Notes: a model not told the origin generated them from the letters alone. A stretch of DNA of 64,000 nt from an uncultured Muribaculaceae bacterium (GCA_910586895.1 CAJUIW010000009.1:41867-105866), one strand, 5' to 3'; positions 26,597 to 35,420 are shown, counted from the first letter of the stretch. Translations and numbers: made by a program.

Positions 26597-27916
26597 TTAA
26601 AAATTCATAAGGCGGCTATTACCGGCTGCGGCAATGGTAAGCAGCTCGGGGCGCAGATACCGACGGGCCATAAGACTGATGATATCGGGCGTGAGCGATG
26701 ATATGAGAGCCTGCTTTTCCTCGAAGTAACCGTCAGGTATTCCGGATGTCTGCATCACGGAATGGAAGGCTGCAATACTCAGCGGTGTATCAAGAGTCTC
26801 AAGTTGTCCTGTAATAGCGGAACGGCACAGGCGGTCCAGCTCGTCGCCCTCCGGAGGGTTATCTGCCAACCGGAGAAGCTCGGCCTTTACCTCGTCAACC
26901 ACCTGGCGCGCATAGCTGTTGTCAGCTTCTGTGTAGATCTGCACATAGGCTCCATCCATATAACCGAGCAATCCGGCGGAGATACCGTAGGTCAGCCCCT
27001 TTTCCTCGCGTATATTCTGCATAAGGCGGCTCCCGAAATATCCTCCGAGGGCCATGACGGCAATATGCAGCGGCAGATAGTCAGGATGTGTACGCGGAAT
27101 GGCCGGTAGCGTCATGACAATGGCACTCTGGCTGGACTCGGGACGATCAATCACTACCGGCTCACCATTAGCCTCCGGACTGAACGGCATAATATCAAGA
27201 GCCTCAGCATCCCGGCCTGACGGCGCAGAGGCGAACATATCCGACAGACGGCTGACCATGCTGTCTGTAACACGTCCGGACAGATATATTGTCAGGTTCT
27301 TCGGGTCAGCGTATCGGGCGAAGCATTCCTTAAACATACCGGGGGTAACCGACAGTGCGTCGGTGGCAAAGCTACGGCGTGCAAGAGGATGCGCGGCGCC
27401 CATAGCCTGCGCGGAAGCCACTTCCGAGGCAAGATAGCGCACCTTAGTGCGATTGACCTCTATCTCATTGGCAAGCGTATGCCCCAGCACCTCCAGTTCA
27501 TGCTCCGGGAAAGCCGGATGCATGACAAGGTCAGCAATGACAGGGAGGACTTCTTCAAACCGTGAGTTCAGCGAATAGAATTTCTGAATCAGATGATGCG
27601 ACGAGCATGAAGCCGAGCACCACGACCCGTTGAAATCAAGCAACTCTGCAACATCAGCGGAAGGATAACGCAAGGATGCCTCGTTGAACACACGGCCATA
27701 TAGCTGCGCCATAGCGGGAGTAGGGAATTCAGCCAGGCCACCATTCCGCACAGCTATGATGGAATTGACCGGAAGCGAACCTTTGTCATACACCTTAAGA
27801 AGCGTGCCGCCAGGAAGAGGGATTTCATCCATGGGCGGAAGCGAGGATGATGCCGGAACATGCACCGCCGGAGGGAGTGTCCTATCCAGAATATGTTCAG
27901 GCATATCAGATTCCAT
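26597..27916 (-). CDS. M16 (insulinase) family protein lacking the zinc motif
   Basis: 439 aa, two M16-type halves. Family features include LPGGTLLKVYDKGSLPVNSIIAVRNGG at the N-terminus, a central GYFGSRLMQNIREEKGLTYGISA block (about 297-319) that is the classic second-half signature, and a C-terminal YLRPELLTIAAAGN. The zinc motif HxxEH should lie after the start of the first half; the corresponding stretch reads AQLYGRVFNEASLRYP with no His. It is therefore probably a non-catalytic partner subunit, and no catalytic M16 gene lies in this window. There is no signal peptide. It overlaps kdsB by 11 bp and is the second gene of that unit. Confidence 0.87.
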   Translation of the reverse strand: MESDMPEHILDRTLPPAVHVPASSSLPPMDEIPLPGGTLLKVYDKGSLPVNSIIAVRNGGLAEFPTPAMAQLYGRVFNEASLRYPSADVAELLDFNGSWCSASCSSHHLIQKFYSLNSRFEEVLPVIADLVMHPAFPEHELEVLGHTLANEIEVNRTKVRYLASEVASAQAMGAAHPLARRSFATDALSVTPGMFKECFARYADPKNLTIYLSGRVTDSMVSRLSDMFASAPSGRDAEALDIMPFSPEANGEPVVIDRPESSQSAIVMTLPAIPRTHPDYLPLHIAVMALGGYFGSRLMQNIREEKGLTYGISAGLLGYMDGAYVQIYTEADNSYARQVVDEVKAELLRLADNPPEGDELDRLCRSAITGQLETLDTPLSIAAFHSVMQTSGIPDGYFEEKQALISSLTPDIISLMARRYLRPELLTIAAAGNSRLMNF

Positions 27917-28682
27917 ATATATCAGGATTCTTGCTCAAAAGCTTTTCTGCCGCTTCCAGATCGGCCGGAGTGTCAATGCCAACTGTAGCCACACTGCTTG
28001 ATGCCGTGGCTATGCGATAGCCGGCCTGAAGCCACCGGAGCTGCTCAAGGCTTTCAGCGAGCTCCAGCGAGCTCTGAGGAAGAGCGACAATCGACGCCAG
28101 AGCCTCACGGGTGTAGGCATACATACCTATATGTGTATAATATTGTGTAGCCGAAGGCCAGCAATCGCACTCCTTACCCCTGACATATGGGATGACCGAA
28201 CGACTGAAATAGAGAGCGTTCATGTCATCGTCAAGCACTACCTTAGGGGTATTGGGATTGGCAAGCGCCTCAAAACCGCGCGACGCATCAAAAGGACGCA
28301 CAAGAGTAGCTATCTGGACATCAGCCTTACGGAGAAAGCAATCCTTAAGAGCATCAATCTGCTCCGATGCGATAAAAGGTTCGTCGCCCTGTATGTTGAC
28401 TATCACATCGGCATCCGAGCCGAATGCCTTATATGCTTCAAAACAGCGGTCGGTACCGCTACGATGCTCCGTGGAAGTCATGACGACGTTGCCGCCGAAA
28501 CGGGTCACTTCATCATAAATGCGGGTATCATCAGTAGCTACCAGCAGATTAGAGCCGAGTGAACGTGCAGCGCGCTTATAGACACGCTCAATCATACTTA
28601 TACCTCCAAGTTTGACCAATGGTTTTCCGGGGAAGCGCGTGGAAGCGAACCTTGCCGGAATTATACCTATGAATTTAATCAT
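27906..28682 (-). CDS. kdsB: 3-deoxy-manno-octulosonate cytidylyltransferase
   Basis: 258 aa. Activates Kdo as CMP-Kdo for lipid A core assembly in the cytoplasm. IPARFASTRFPGKPLVKLGG near residue 8 is the nucleotide-binding signature. VATDDTRI (about 49), VNIQGDEPFI (about 96) and THIGMYAYTREAL follow as expected. The length is normal. It is the first gene of a two-gene unit with the M16 homologue, and its -7 box faces that of the divergent 167-residue gene 40 bp away. Confidence 0.96.
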   Translation of the reverse strand: MIKFIGIIPARFASTRFPGKPLVKLGGISMIERVYKRAARSLGSNLLVATDDTRIYDEVTRFGGNVVMTSTEHRSGTDRCFEAYKAFGSDADVIVNIQGDEPFIASEQIDALKDCFLRKADVQIATLVRPFDASRGFEALANPNTPKVVLDDDMNALYFSRSVIPYVRGKECDCWPSATQYYTHIGMYAYTREALASIVALPQSSLELAESLEQLRWLQAGYRIATASSSVATVGIDTPADLEAAEKLLSKNPDIYGI

Positions 28683-28700
28683 CAGTTAATGTATTTTTGA

Positions 28701-28708
28701 CAAAATTA
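28701..28708 (-). promoter_or_regulatory. -7 box of kdsB
   Basis: TAATTTTG on the minus strand, 18 bp upstream of the start codon. A good -33 is not visible. Confidence 0.5.
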
Positions 28709-28740
28709 GTATTTTAGACAGAAAATGGAAAATAATTAGT

Positions 28741-28748
28741 TACATTTG
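28741..28748 (+). promoter_or_regulatory. -7 box of the sorting-tail/CotH unit
   Basis: TACATTTG, full TAnnTTTG match, 32 bp before the start at 28781. No proper -33 TTG. Confidence 0.5.
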
Positions 28749-28780
28749 CAACCGCTAATTTTATTAATCAACCTAATAGC

Positions 28781-29284
28781 ATGAGAAAAAATTTTACCCG
28801 AACATTAATCGGGGTATTAGCGCTTTGTAGCGCCCAAGCCCTTAACGCCGCAAGTTACCGCAGTATTGTTGTGGAACAGAATGACGGCTCACGCCTGACC
28901 CTCAGCATGCCAGAAGGCACTACCGCCACTTTTACAGGCACTACCCTCAACCTTAGTTCAAAAAATGGCAATGTCGAACTGCCGTTCGAGAATATCAAGC
29001 ATTGGACTTACTCGACTGACGAAGCTGACGACAGCGGATGGGCATCAATTGACGGAATAGAATCCACTTCAAATGTGAAAATCAGCTGGGAAGCTGACAA
29101 CCGTCTGGCCATATCAGGACTTGACGCAAATTCACCAGTAGCAGTATATGACACAAACGGCCGCGCCATGCACAGCGGCGCAGCCACTAATGACGGCTCA
29201 GCGTCAGTAAGCATGGGTCATCTGCCCAAAGGTATTTATATAGTAAAATTCGGTTCACAAACAGCGAAAATAGCACTCCGATGA
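28781..29284 (+). CDS. small secreted protein with T9SS-like C-terminal tail
   Basis: 167 aa. Signal peptide MRKNFTRTLIGVLALCSAQALNAA, then a 50-residue beta segment (YRSIVVEQNDGSRLTLSMPE ... ELPFENIKHWTYS). It ends with a domain like the type A sorting tail of type IX secretion: NRLAISGLDANSPVAVYDTNGR, LPKGIYIVKFGSQTAKIALR. The tail takes up almost half the protein, so the passenger is only about 75 residues. Its stop overlaps the start of the CotH gene by 4 bp, so the two are translationally coupled. The beta segment resembles the N-terminus of that CotH protein. The function is unknown. Confidence 0.78.
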   Translation: MRKNFTRTLIGVLALCSAQALNAASYRSIVVEQNDGSRLTLSMPEGTTATFTGTTLNLSSKNGNVELPFENIKHWTYSTDEADDSGWASIDGIESTSNVKISWEADNRLAISGLDANSPVAVYDTNGRAMHSGAATNDGSASVSMGHLPKGIYIVKFGSQTAKIALR

Positions 29285-30687
29285 AAAAGATTCAGACTAC
29301 ACTTGCCGCCATTACCCTAATAGCATCAGCAGCTTCAGCCCAGACACCCTGGCTCCACATATACCGTACCGACAAGACATTCAACACTCAGAGGACAGAG
29401 AGTGTAAAAAGCATTGAACATAGTCCGGCAGCAGGCAAACTGACAATAACCGGGACCGACGGCAACATCACATCCATTCCTATGAACGCCGTAAACAAAT
29501 GCGTTGTAGGCACAAATGTTCCGGAAATATACGTGACACTTACCGAATATCCCAATGCCACCGAACTGTGGGGCGCCAAGGATGAAGTGCGCAAGGCCGT
29601 GCTGTCAATGGATGGAATGGGCATATATAATGATATTGCCGAAACCGAAGTTGAATTCCGTGGCCGAGGCAACTCGACATGGAATATGGAGAAAAAGCCT
29701 TACCGCTTCAAGTTCAGCAAAAAACAGAGTGTATGCGGACTTCCGAAGGCCAAGACTTTCGCCCTGATAGCCAACCATATCGACTGCTCGCTGATGAGAA
29801 ATGCCGTAGCGCTCAAACTGGCCCAGTTGCTTGGACTCCCCTTCACCAACCATTGCGTACCGGTGAAAGTGTACCTCAACGGCAACTATAAGGGAGCCTA
29901 TATGCTCACCGAAAAGATAGGCATAGGGGGCGGAAGTGTGGACATCAACGAAGACACAGGCATTCTCTTTGAGCTTGACACCAACTTTGATGAAGATTTC
30001 CGTCAACAGTCCAACATATACCGCCTTCCGGTAATGGTGAAGGATCCTGATCTTACAGAAATTGCAGCCAAAGATCCGACCGGAGCCACCAATGCAAACA
30101 CACTGTTCAAAAACTGGATGGCCGACTTTAATGAAATGGAACAGGCTGTAGCCAATGGCAAGCCGTTTGACAAGATTGACCTGAATAGATTCGTTGACTA
30201 CATAATGGTATTCAATCTTACAGCCAATCATGAGATATGCCACCCCAAAAGCGTATATCTGCACAAGGATGTAGTGACTGACAAGTACACCATGGGACCG
30301 GTATGGGACTTTGACTGGGCTTATACCTTCAATAACACAGGTGAAGGTGGCGGACAGGCCAATGTAGTGCTTTTCTACGATAACAGCGTCGGTTCAAAGT
30401 TCTTCTCAACAATATGCCGCACAGCGGAATTCCGCGAAGCATACGCAGCCCGCTGGAAGGAATTCAAGACCACCATCTGGCCCGCACTCCAGCAGTATAT
30501 GGAAGAGTACGCAGATATGCTCGAGCCTTCGGCACTCGAAAACGGAATGCTTTGGCCAAATCCCAAATATCAGAGCTATACACTGAAGACCACATTCAAC
30601 TTCCGTGATAATGTAAACGATCTGAAAACATGGCTCAATACCAGAGTCAATTACATAGACCAGAGCAGCAATTTCGGATTGTACTAA
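29281..30687 (+). CDS. exported CotH-type protein kinase family protein
   Basis: 468 aa. Signal peptide MKKIQTTLAAITLIASAASA, an N-terminal beta segment (HIYRTDKTFNTQRTESVKSIE), then the CotH domain. FRGRGNSTWNMEKKPYRFKF, with N131, is the conserved nucleotide-handling motif. NHIDCSLMRNAVALKLAQLLGL (about 162), GAYMLTEKI (about 210) and GPVWDFDWAY, with D343 and D345 as probable metal ligands, complete the set. CotH enzymes are atypical kinases that phosphorylate secreted or coat proteins. The partner could be the small protein encoded directly upstream (inference). A hairpin follows. Confidence 0.88.
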   Translation: MKKIQTTLAAITLIASAASAQTPWLHIYRTDKTFNTQRTESVKSIEHSPAAGKLTITGTDGNITSIPMNAVNKCVVGTNVPEIYVTLTEYPNATELWGAKDEVRKAVLSMDGMGIYNDIAETEVEFRGRGNSTWNMEKKPYRFKFSKKQSVCGLPKAKTFALIANHIDCSLMRNAVALKLAQLLGLPFTNHCVPVKVYLNGNYKGAYMLTEKIGIGGGSVDINEDTGILFELDTNFDEDFRQQSNIYRLPVMVKDPDLTEIAAKDPTGATNANTLFKNWMADFNEMEQAVANGKPFDKIDLNRFVDYIMVFNLTANHEICHPKSVYLHKDVVTDKYTMGPVWDFDWAYTFNNTGEGGGQANVVLFYDNSVGSKFFSTICRTAEFREAYAARWKEFKTTIWPALQQYMEEYADMLEPSALENGMLWPNPKYQSYTLKTTFNFRDNVNDLKTWLNTRVNYIDQSSNFGLY

Positions 30688-30722
30688 AAGTATTTTTAGG
30701 TTAAAATACGTTAAAACAATAG

Positions 30723-30760
30723 AGGGGTATTGCATATATGTGCGGTACCCCTTACCTTTG
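30723..30760 (+). promoter_or_regulatory. orphan promoter overlapping a hairpin, no sense gene behind it
   Basis: TTG at 30730-30732, spacing 20, TACCTTTG at 30753-30760: a full consensus match. The hairpin AGGGGTA (30723-30729) / TACCCCT (30746-30752) ends directly at the -7 box and may terminate the CotH transcript. The next gene on this strand starts over 1 kb away; transcription would run into the 3' end of the DMT transporter gene in antisense. Confidence 0.45.
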
Positions 30761-30833
30761 CATCAGTTTTTCATGGTATTAGATTTAAGGTAAGAAGATT
30801 ATTCGTCGCGATGACGGGTAATTTTTTTTGTTT

Positions 30834-31784
30834 TTACCCCTTTCGTCGGCGCAGATTCGGGAACAGACGCCTCATGTGGTTGAGCGGCCCCATGACATTG
30901 GGACGTGCAATAACCAGAGTCACCGCTCCTAAAATCATAATCAATGCAATAATGGATGTAGCCGAAAGATGCTCGCCAAATACCGCGACTCCAATCACAA
31001 CACCAGTAACAGGTTCCAGCGCTCCTAATACTGCCGTAGGAGTGGATCCGATATACTGTATGGCACCGGTGGTGCACGCAAATGATATAGCTGTAGGAAA
31101 TACAGCGAGTCCTACAATGCACCCCCATAGCTCCGGATGTGCCGAGGAAGGAATCTGCAGCCCTCCACCACAGAATATACGCACCAGAAAGAGCGATACT
31201 CCGAACAGTAGCACATAGAATGTGACCGCAAGAGTGGCAACATTACGCAACGAGCTGCGGTTGACCGCAACAATATATATGGCATAGCTCAGTGCCGATA
31301 TCATGACAAGCACTGTCCCCCAGACGCTTATATTTCCGGCCTGACTATCGCCTGAACCATGACCGAACAGCAGCCCTATACCGGCTGTGGCCACAGCTAT
31401 ACATCCTACAGTGAGAGGGGATATGCGCTCACGGAAGCAACATGCCATAATAAGTGCCACCATGATAGGATAGACAAACAGCATTGTCGAGGCTATACCT
31501 ACATCCATGAAATTATAGCTAAGAAACAGAGCCAAAGAGGATACAGCCACAAGTATACCAAGCACTACAAGCAGAAGAGCCTGCCGCGATGTGACGGCAA
31601 AGCTGCGTCCACGCATCTTTATAAGCAGCGCCAGTAAAGGCACTGCCACAATGTAGCGCCAGAAGAGTACAGAATCGGCTGTCATGCCATCGGCATACAG
31701 CGGGAGGGCAAACAAAGGATTAAGCCCATATGAAGCAGCGGCTATGCACCCCAGCGCATAGCCCTTAGTTTTAGTGGAAATCAT
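30834..31784 (-). CDS. DMT-superfamily transporter (EamA type)
   Basis: 316 aa from the ATG at 31784; upstream in-frame ATGs were rejected because they would overlap the divergent purT and add a non-hydrophobic leader. Ten predicted membrane helices in two EamA repeats: the first starts GYALGCIAAASYGLNPLFAL, the second ISVWGTVLVMISALSYAIYI (about 175). FWRYIVAVPLLALLI and GALEPVTGVVIGVAVFGE are the usual family signatures. It exports or takes up a small metabolite; the substrate cannot be told. The C-terminus is basic (RRLFPNLRRRKG). A -7 box lies 3 bp upstream of the start. Confidence 0.9.
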   Translation of the reverse strand: MISTKTKGYALGCIAAASYGLNPLFALPLYADGMTADSVLFWRYIVAVPLLALLIKMRGRSFAVTSRQALLLVVLGILVAVSSLALFLSYNFMDVGIASTMLFVYPIMVALIMACCFRERISPLTVGCIAVATAGIGLLFGHGSGDSQAGNISVWGTVLVMISALSYAIYIVAVNRSSLRNVATLAVTFYVLLFGVSLFLVRIFCGGGLQIPSSAHPELWGCIVGLAVFPTAISFACTTGAIQYIGSTPTAVLGALEPVTGVVIGVAVFGEHLSATSIIALIMILGAVTLVIARPNVMGPLNHMRRLFPNLRRRKG

Positions 31785-31787
31785 ACA

Positions 31788-31795
31788 CAAAATTA
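31788..31795 (-). promoter_or_regulatory. -7 box of the DMT transporter gene
   Basis: TAATTTTG on the minus strand, ending 3 bp before the start codon at 31784, so the mRNA is probably leaderless. Confidence 0.45.
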
Positions 31796-31808
31796 ACTTA
31801 AAAATTTG

Positions 31809-31816
31809 TATTTTTG
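31809..31816 (+). promoter_or_regulatory. -7 box of purT
   Basis: TATTTTTG, a TAnnTTTG match, 27 bp before the ATG at 31844. It is divergent from the DMT promoter 13 bp away. Confidence 0.45.
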
Positions 31817-31843
31817 TTCCCGTAAACCAATAATGTATCAGTA

Positions 31844-33031
31844 ATGGCAAAGATAGGAACGGTAATGACCCCGTCGGGACGAAAGGCACTGCTTCTTGGC
31901 AGCGGAGAACTTGGAAAAGAGGTTGCACTTGAGCTTCAGCGCTACAATGTAGAGGTTATAGCATGCGACCGCTACGCCAATGCCCCCGCAATGCAGGTGG
32001 CACATCGCTCACATGTGTTCAACATGCTTGACGCTGCGGAGCTACGCAGAATAGTGGAGCTTGAGAAGCCCGACCATATAATTCCGGAAGTTGAGGCTAT
32101 AGCCACATCGGAACTTAAGAAACTCGAAGCCGAAGGCTATCATGTGACCCCCACAGCCAACGCGGCATGGCTCACAATGAACCGCGAAGGAATACGCCGC
32201 TTGGCCGCCGAGGAGCTTGGTGTGACCACCTCCCCCTACCGGTTTGCATCGACATACGAGGAATTTCTTGACGCCGTAAAGGCTGTAGGCACACCTTGCG
32301 TTGTAAAGCCCATAATGAGTTCAAGCGGACACGGACAGAGCGTGATGCGCAGCGAGGCTGACGCAGAACGTTCATGGAAGATAGCCCAGGAGGGTGGACG
32401 AGCAGGTGCCGGACGTGTGATAGTAGAGGGATTCGTTGACTTCGACTACGAAATAACCCTCCTTACCGTACGAAGCACCGCCGGAACAACATTCTGCGAG
32501 CCTATAGGCCACATACAGGTTGACGGTGACTACCGCTATTCATGGCAGCCGCAACCCATGAGCGCAGGCGCAATAGAAAAAGCACGTGATATAGCCCGCA
32601 AGGTGACTGACGCTCTTGGAGGATACGGCATATTCGGAGTGGAACTGTTCATCAAGGGCGACGATGTGATATTCAGCGAGGTATCCCCCCGTCCGCATGA
32701 CACCGGCATGGTGACAATGATATCACAGGATCTCAGCGAATTCGGTCTGCACGCACGTGCTCTTCTTGGCCTTCCGGTTAATGACATACGCTTCTATGGC
32801 CCCTCGGCATCGCGCGCAATCGTTGTGGAAGGCAATGCCACAGAGATAGTGATGGACAATCTTGAGGAGGTACTTGCCGAACCCGGACTGCAGATACGCA
32901 TATTCGGCAAACCTGAAGTGAAAGGACATCGCCGCATGGGCGTGATCTTAGCTCAGGATGAAACCGTTGAGGCAGCACGACAGAAAGCTGAACGAGCTTA
33001 CGAAAAGCTGAAAGTAACGATAGTAAAATAA
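31844..33031 (+). CDS. purT: formate-dependent phosphoribosylglycinamide formyltransferase
   Basis: 395 aa ATP-grasp enzyme making formyl-GAR from GAR, formate and ATP in purine synthesis. LLGSGELGKEVALELQRYNVEV (about 17) is the N-terminal fold. VKPIMSSSGHGQSV (about 156) is the ATP-grasp loop. FGVELFIKGDDVIFSEVSPRPHDTGMVT (about 265-292) is the metal/ATP site. MGVILAQDETVEAARQKAERA closes the C-terminal domain. The length is as usual. It is monocistronic with a strong terminator. Confidence 0.96.
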   Translation: MAKIGTVMTPSGRKALLLGSGELGKEVALELQRYNVEVIACDRYANAPAMQVAHRSHVFNMLDAAELRRIVELEKPDHIIPEVEAIATSELKKLEAEGYHVTPTANAAWLTMNREGIRRLAAEELGVTTSPYRFASTYEEFLDAVKAVGTPCVVKPIMSSSGHGQSVMRSEADAERSWKIAQEGGRAGAGRVIVEGFVDFDYEITLLTVRSTAGTTFCEPIGHIQVDGDYRYSWQPQPMSAGAIEKARDIARKVTDALGGYGIFGVELFIKGDDVIFSEVSPRPHDTGMVTMISQDLSEFGLHARALLGLPVNDIRFYGPSASRAIVVEGNATEIVMDNLEEVLAEPGLQIRIFGKPEVKGHRRMGVILAQDETVEAARQKAERAYEKLKVTIVK

Positions 33032-33060
33032 TAGTTTTGAAGGATTATTTATTTAATTGC

Positions 33061-33098
33061 ATGAGGCGGAGCTTGCGAAAGCCCCGCCTCATTTTTTT
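33061..33098 (+). terminator. terminator of purT
   Basis: ATGAGGCGG (33061-33069) pairs with CCGCCTCAT (33084-33092), followed by a run of seven T. Confidence 0.88.
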
Positions 33099-33114
33099 CG
33101 TAATAATAATGTAA

Positions 33115-34473
33115 TCAGGCGAAGAGCTGGCGGAAGGCTTCTTCCACTTTGCTCACCTCAACTACCTTGATGGTGCGTCCGGACAGATCGATTCCTTTAA
33201 GATTGTTTTTAGGGACAAGGATAGTATCCATCCCGAGCTTCTCAGCCTCCGATATTCGCTGTTCAATTCGTGTTACCGGGCGAATTTCGCCAGAAAGGCC
33301 CACTTCTCCGGCCATACATGTCCCCTTGGGAACCGGCATATCAACATTTGATGAAAGTATGGAGCATATCACAGGCAGGTCGAGAGCCGGGTCGCTCACT
33401 TTCAAACCGCCGGCAATATTGAGAAACACGTCTTTCTGAGCCAACTTGAAGCCCACCCGCTTCTCAAGCACAGCAAGAAGCATGTTCATACGCTTGGCAT
33501 CGAAACCGGTAACGGAACGCTGAGCCGTGCCATAGGCAGCGGTACTTACAAGAGCCTGCACTTCGATAAGGAACGGACGCATCCCTTCGATGGTTATGCC
33601 GATTGTGGTACCTGAGAGTTCATCGTCAGTATGACTAAGCAGCACCTCCGACGGATTTGTGACCTCACGCAGTCCACGCTGGCACATTTCATAGATACCA
33701 ATTTCAGAAGTACTCCCGAAGCGATTCTTTATAGAGCGGAGTATACGGTACATGTAATGATTATCACCCTCGAACTGGAGAACTGCATCGACAATATGCT
33801 CAAGCACTTTCGGACCCGCTATGCTCCCCTCCTTATTGATATGTCCGATAAGAATGACCGGAACGCCACTTGACTTGGCATACTTCAACAGGCGGGCGGA
33901 ACACTCCCGGACCTGGCTGACGCTACCGGCCGCCGACTCCAGATCGTCGGATGCAATAGTCTGTATGGAATCGACAATAACCAAGCCGGGATTGACCTCC
34001 TCGATATTATCAAGTATGTTTTCAAGCGATGTGTCGCATGCTATGTACAGGTCGGCACCCTCACGCCCTATGCGGTCGGCACGCATCTTAATCTGGGAGG
34101 CACTCTCCTCACCTGACACATAGAGAATGCGACGCGTTTTGATTGATAGGATATTCTGCAGCACAAGTGTCGACTTACCGATACCCGGCTCTCCGCCTAT
34201 CAGCACCAAAGATCCGGCCACAAGCCCTCCGCCAAGCACACGGTTCAACTCGCGGCTCGGCATTTTGATGCGTTCCTCCGCAGTGGCCTCCACCTCCGAC
34301 ATAAGTTGTGGCTTTACAGCATCAGCCCGCCGCTTCAGCCCATCGTTGCCACGCGACTTGACCTTCTCCTCAACCATCGTGTTCCATGCACCGCATGAGG
34401 GGCAGCGGCCTGCCCATTTCGATGATTCAGCTCCGCAATCGGAACAGAACCATACGGATTTAATTTTTGCCAT
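33115..34473 (-). CDS. radA: DNA repair protein RadA
   Basis: 452 aa. ATP-dependent branch-migration factor in homologous recombination. The N-terminal zinc finger has C10, C13, C24 and C27. Walker A GGEPGIGKSTL lies at 93-103. The RadA-specific KNRFG (in RSIKNRFGSTSEIG, about 252) and a C-terminal Lon-protease-like domain (GGLKVSDPALDLPVICSILSS, about 351) are present. It overlaps the upstream SPOUT methyltransferase gene by 14 bp, so the methyltransferase gene is read first. Confidence 0.97.
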   Translation of the reverse strand: MAKIKSVWFCSDCGAESSKWAGRCPSCGAWNTMVEEKVKSRGNDGLKRRADAVKPQLMSEVEATAEERIKMPSRELNRVLGGGLVAGSLVLIGGEPGIGKSTLVLQNILSIKTRRILYVSGEESASQIKMRADRIGREGADLYIACDTSLENILDNIEEVNPGLVIVDSIQTIASDDLESAAGSVSQVRECSARLLKYAKSSGVPVILIGHINKEGSIAGPKVLEHIVDAVLQFEGDNHYMYRILRSIKNRFGSTSEIGIYEMCQRGLREVTNPSEVLLSHTDDELSGTTIGITIEGMRPFLIEVQALVSTAAYGTAQRSVTGFDAKRMNMLLAVLEKRVGFKLAQKDVFLNIAGGLKVSDPALDLPVICSILSSNVDMPVPKGTCMAGEVGLSGEIRPVTRIEQRISEAEKLGMDTILVPKNNLKGIDLSGRTIKVVEVSKVEEAFRQLFA

Positions 34474-35230
34474 AAGAATTACTGCGTTTGAATTCGGAGA
34501 TAACTATAGCTGTAGCCATTGCCACATTGAGTGACTCTGACCCATCATCCCCACCCCGGAACGATGGTATGGTAATGCGCCGGTTAATCACCCGCTCAAC
34601 TTCAGGGCTTATACCTTTGCCTTCGTTGCCCATCACAACCACGGCACATGCCGGCAGAGAAGATGCGTAGATATTACTGCCATTTAGAAATGTACCATAG
34701 ACAGGTATATCGCCCAATGCCTCAAGCATGGCAGGCAAATCGCAATAATGGACACGCACTCTTGAAATGGCCCCCATGGTTGACATGACTACCTTCGGAT
34801 TGTACAGGTCAACGGTATCATGCGAACATATGATGTTGTCTATCCCAAACCAATCGGCACACCTTATAATAGTACCGAGATTGCCGGGGTCCTGCACACC
34901 GTCAAGCGCCAGAGTCAAACCATGGCGCAGACTGTCTGCTGAAAGCCGACTATCAGGGATGCGGTAGACGGCAATGACCTCCGGCGCTGTCGACAGATGG
35001 GTCATGCGGTCCATATCGGCCCGCGTGACCTTCACCACACATTCCGGAGCTATATCAAGCCGATGGGACGAGAGCCATGCATCTGTAGCAAGAAGCGCCA
35101 CAACATCAAAATGGGCGATAGTATCAAGAACGCATTTCGTGCCTTCGGCCTTGAACCATCCCAGCTCACGCCGGCATTTAGCCTTATCAAGCGAAGCCAC
35201 GGCCTTGCGTAAAGAATTAGTCAGTTCCAT
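34460..35230 (-). CDS. TrmH/SpoU-family RNA 2'-O-methyltransferase
   Basis: 256 aa from the ATG at 35230. This start was chosen over an upstream one because the -7 box lies between them and the extra residues have no family match. SPOUT motifs: LALDGVQDPGNLGTIIRCADW (about 104-124), VVMGNEGKGISPEVE (about 196) and IPSFRGGDDGSESLNVAMA (about 220). These form the SAM-binding knot. The substrate is rRNA or tRNA; the position cannot be told. It is co-transcribed with radA. Confidence 0.93.
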   Translation of the reverse strand: MELTNSLRKAVASLDKAKCRRELGWFKAEGTKCVLDTIAHFDVVALLATDAWLSSHRLDIAPECVVKVTRADMDRMTHLSTAPEVIAVYRIPDSRLSADSLRHGLTLALDGVQDPGNLGTIIRCADWFGIDNIICSHDTVDLYNPKVVMSTMGAISRVRVHYCDLPAMLEALGDIPVYGTFLNGSNIYASSLPACAVVVMGNEGKGISPEVERVINRRITIPSFRGGDDGSESLNVAMATAIVISEFKRSNSYGKN

Positions 35231-35236
35231 ATAACG

Positions 35237-35244
35237 CAAATTTA
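35237..35244 (-). promoter_or_regulatory. -7 box of the methyltransferase-radA unit
   Basis: TAAATTTG on the minus strand, ending 6 bp before the start codon, so a leaderless transcript is likely. Confidence 0.5.
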
Positions 35245-35314
35245 GTGATTTTTCCGGAATATACCGCAGGAATGGCAGCCATTGGGAAAAAGTGCAAATA
35301 AATGTTTTGATTTT

Positions 35315-35348
35315 TTGGAAACAATCTCTGAAATTATACGTATATTTG
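35315..35348 (+). promoter_or_regulatory. promoter of the TPR lipoprotein gene
   Basis: TTG at 35315-35317 and TATATTTG at 35341-35348 (spacing 23, slightly long). The leader of about 65 bases before the start is AT-rich. Confidence 0.6.
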
Positions 35349-35420
35349 CAAGGTAAAATATAGGAATAGAAGCTTGATTTCAACTATTACAAATTTAATA
35401 ACCATAATTTCATTACAGAC

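Noticed and set aside
29605..30264. 219-codon minus-strand ORF
   Set aside because: Shadow of the CotH gene; composition typical of a reversed coding frame.
30730..31218. 162-codon plus-strand ORF behind the orphan promoter
   Set aside because: It is antisense to the DMT transporter gene, is rich in Arg and Pro, and its start overlaps the promoter itself.
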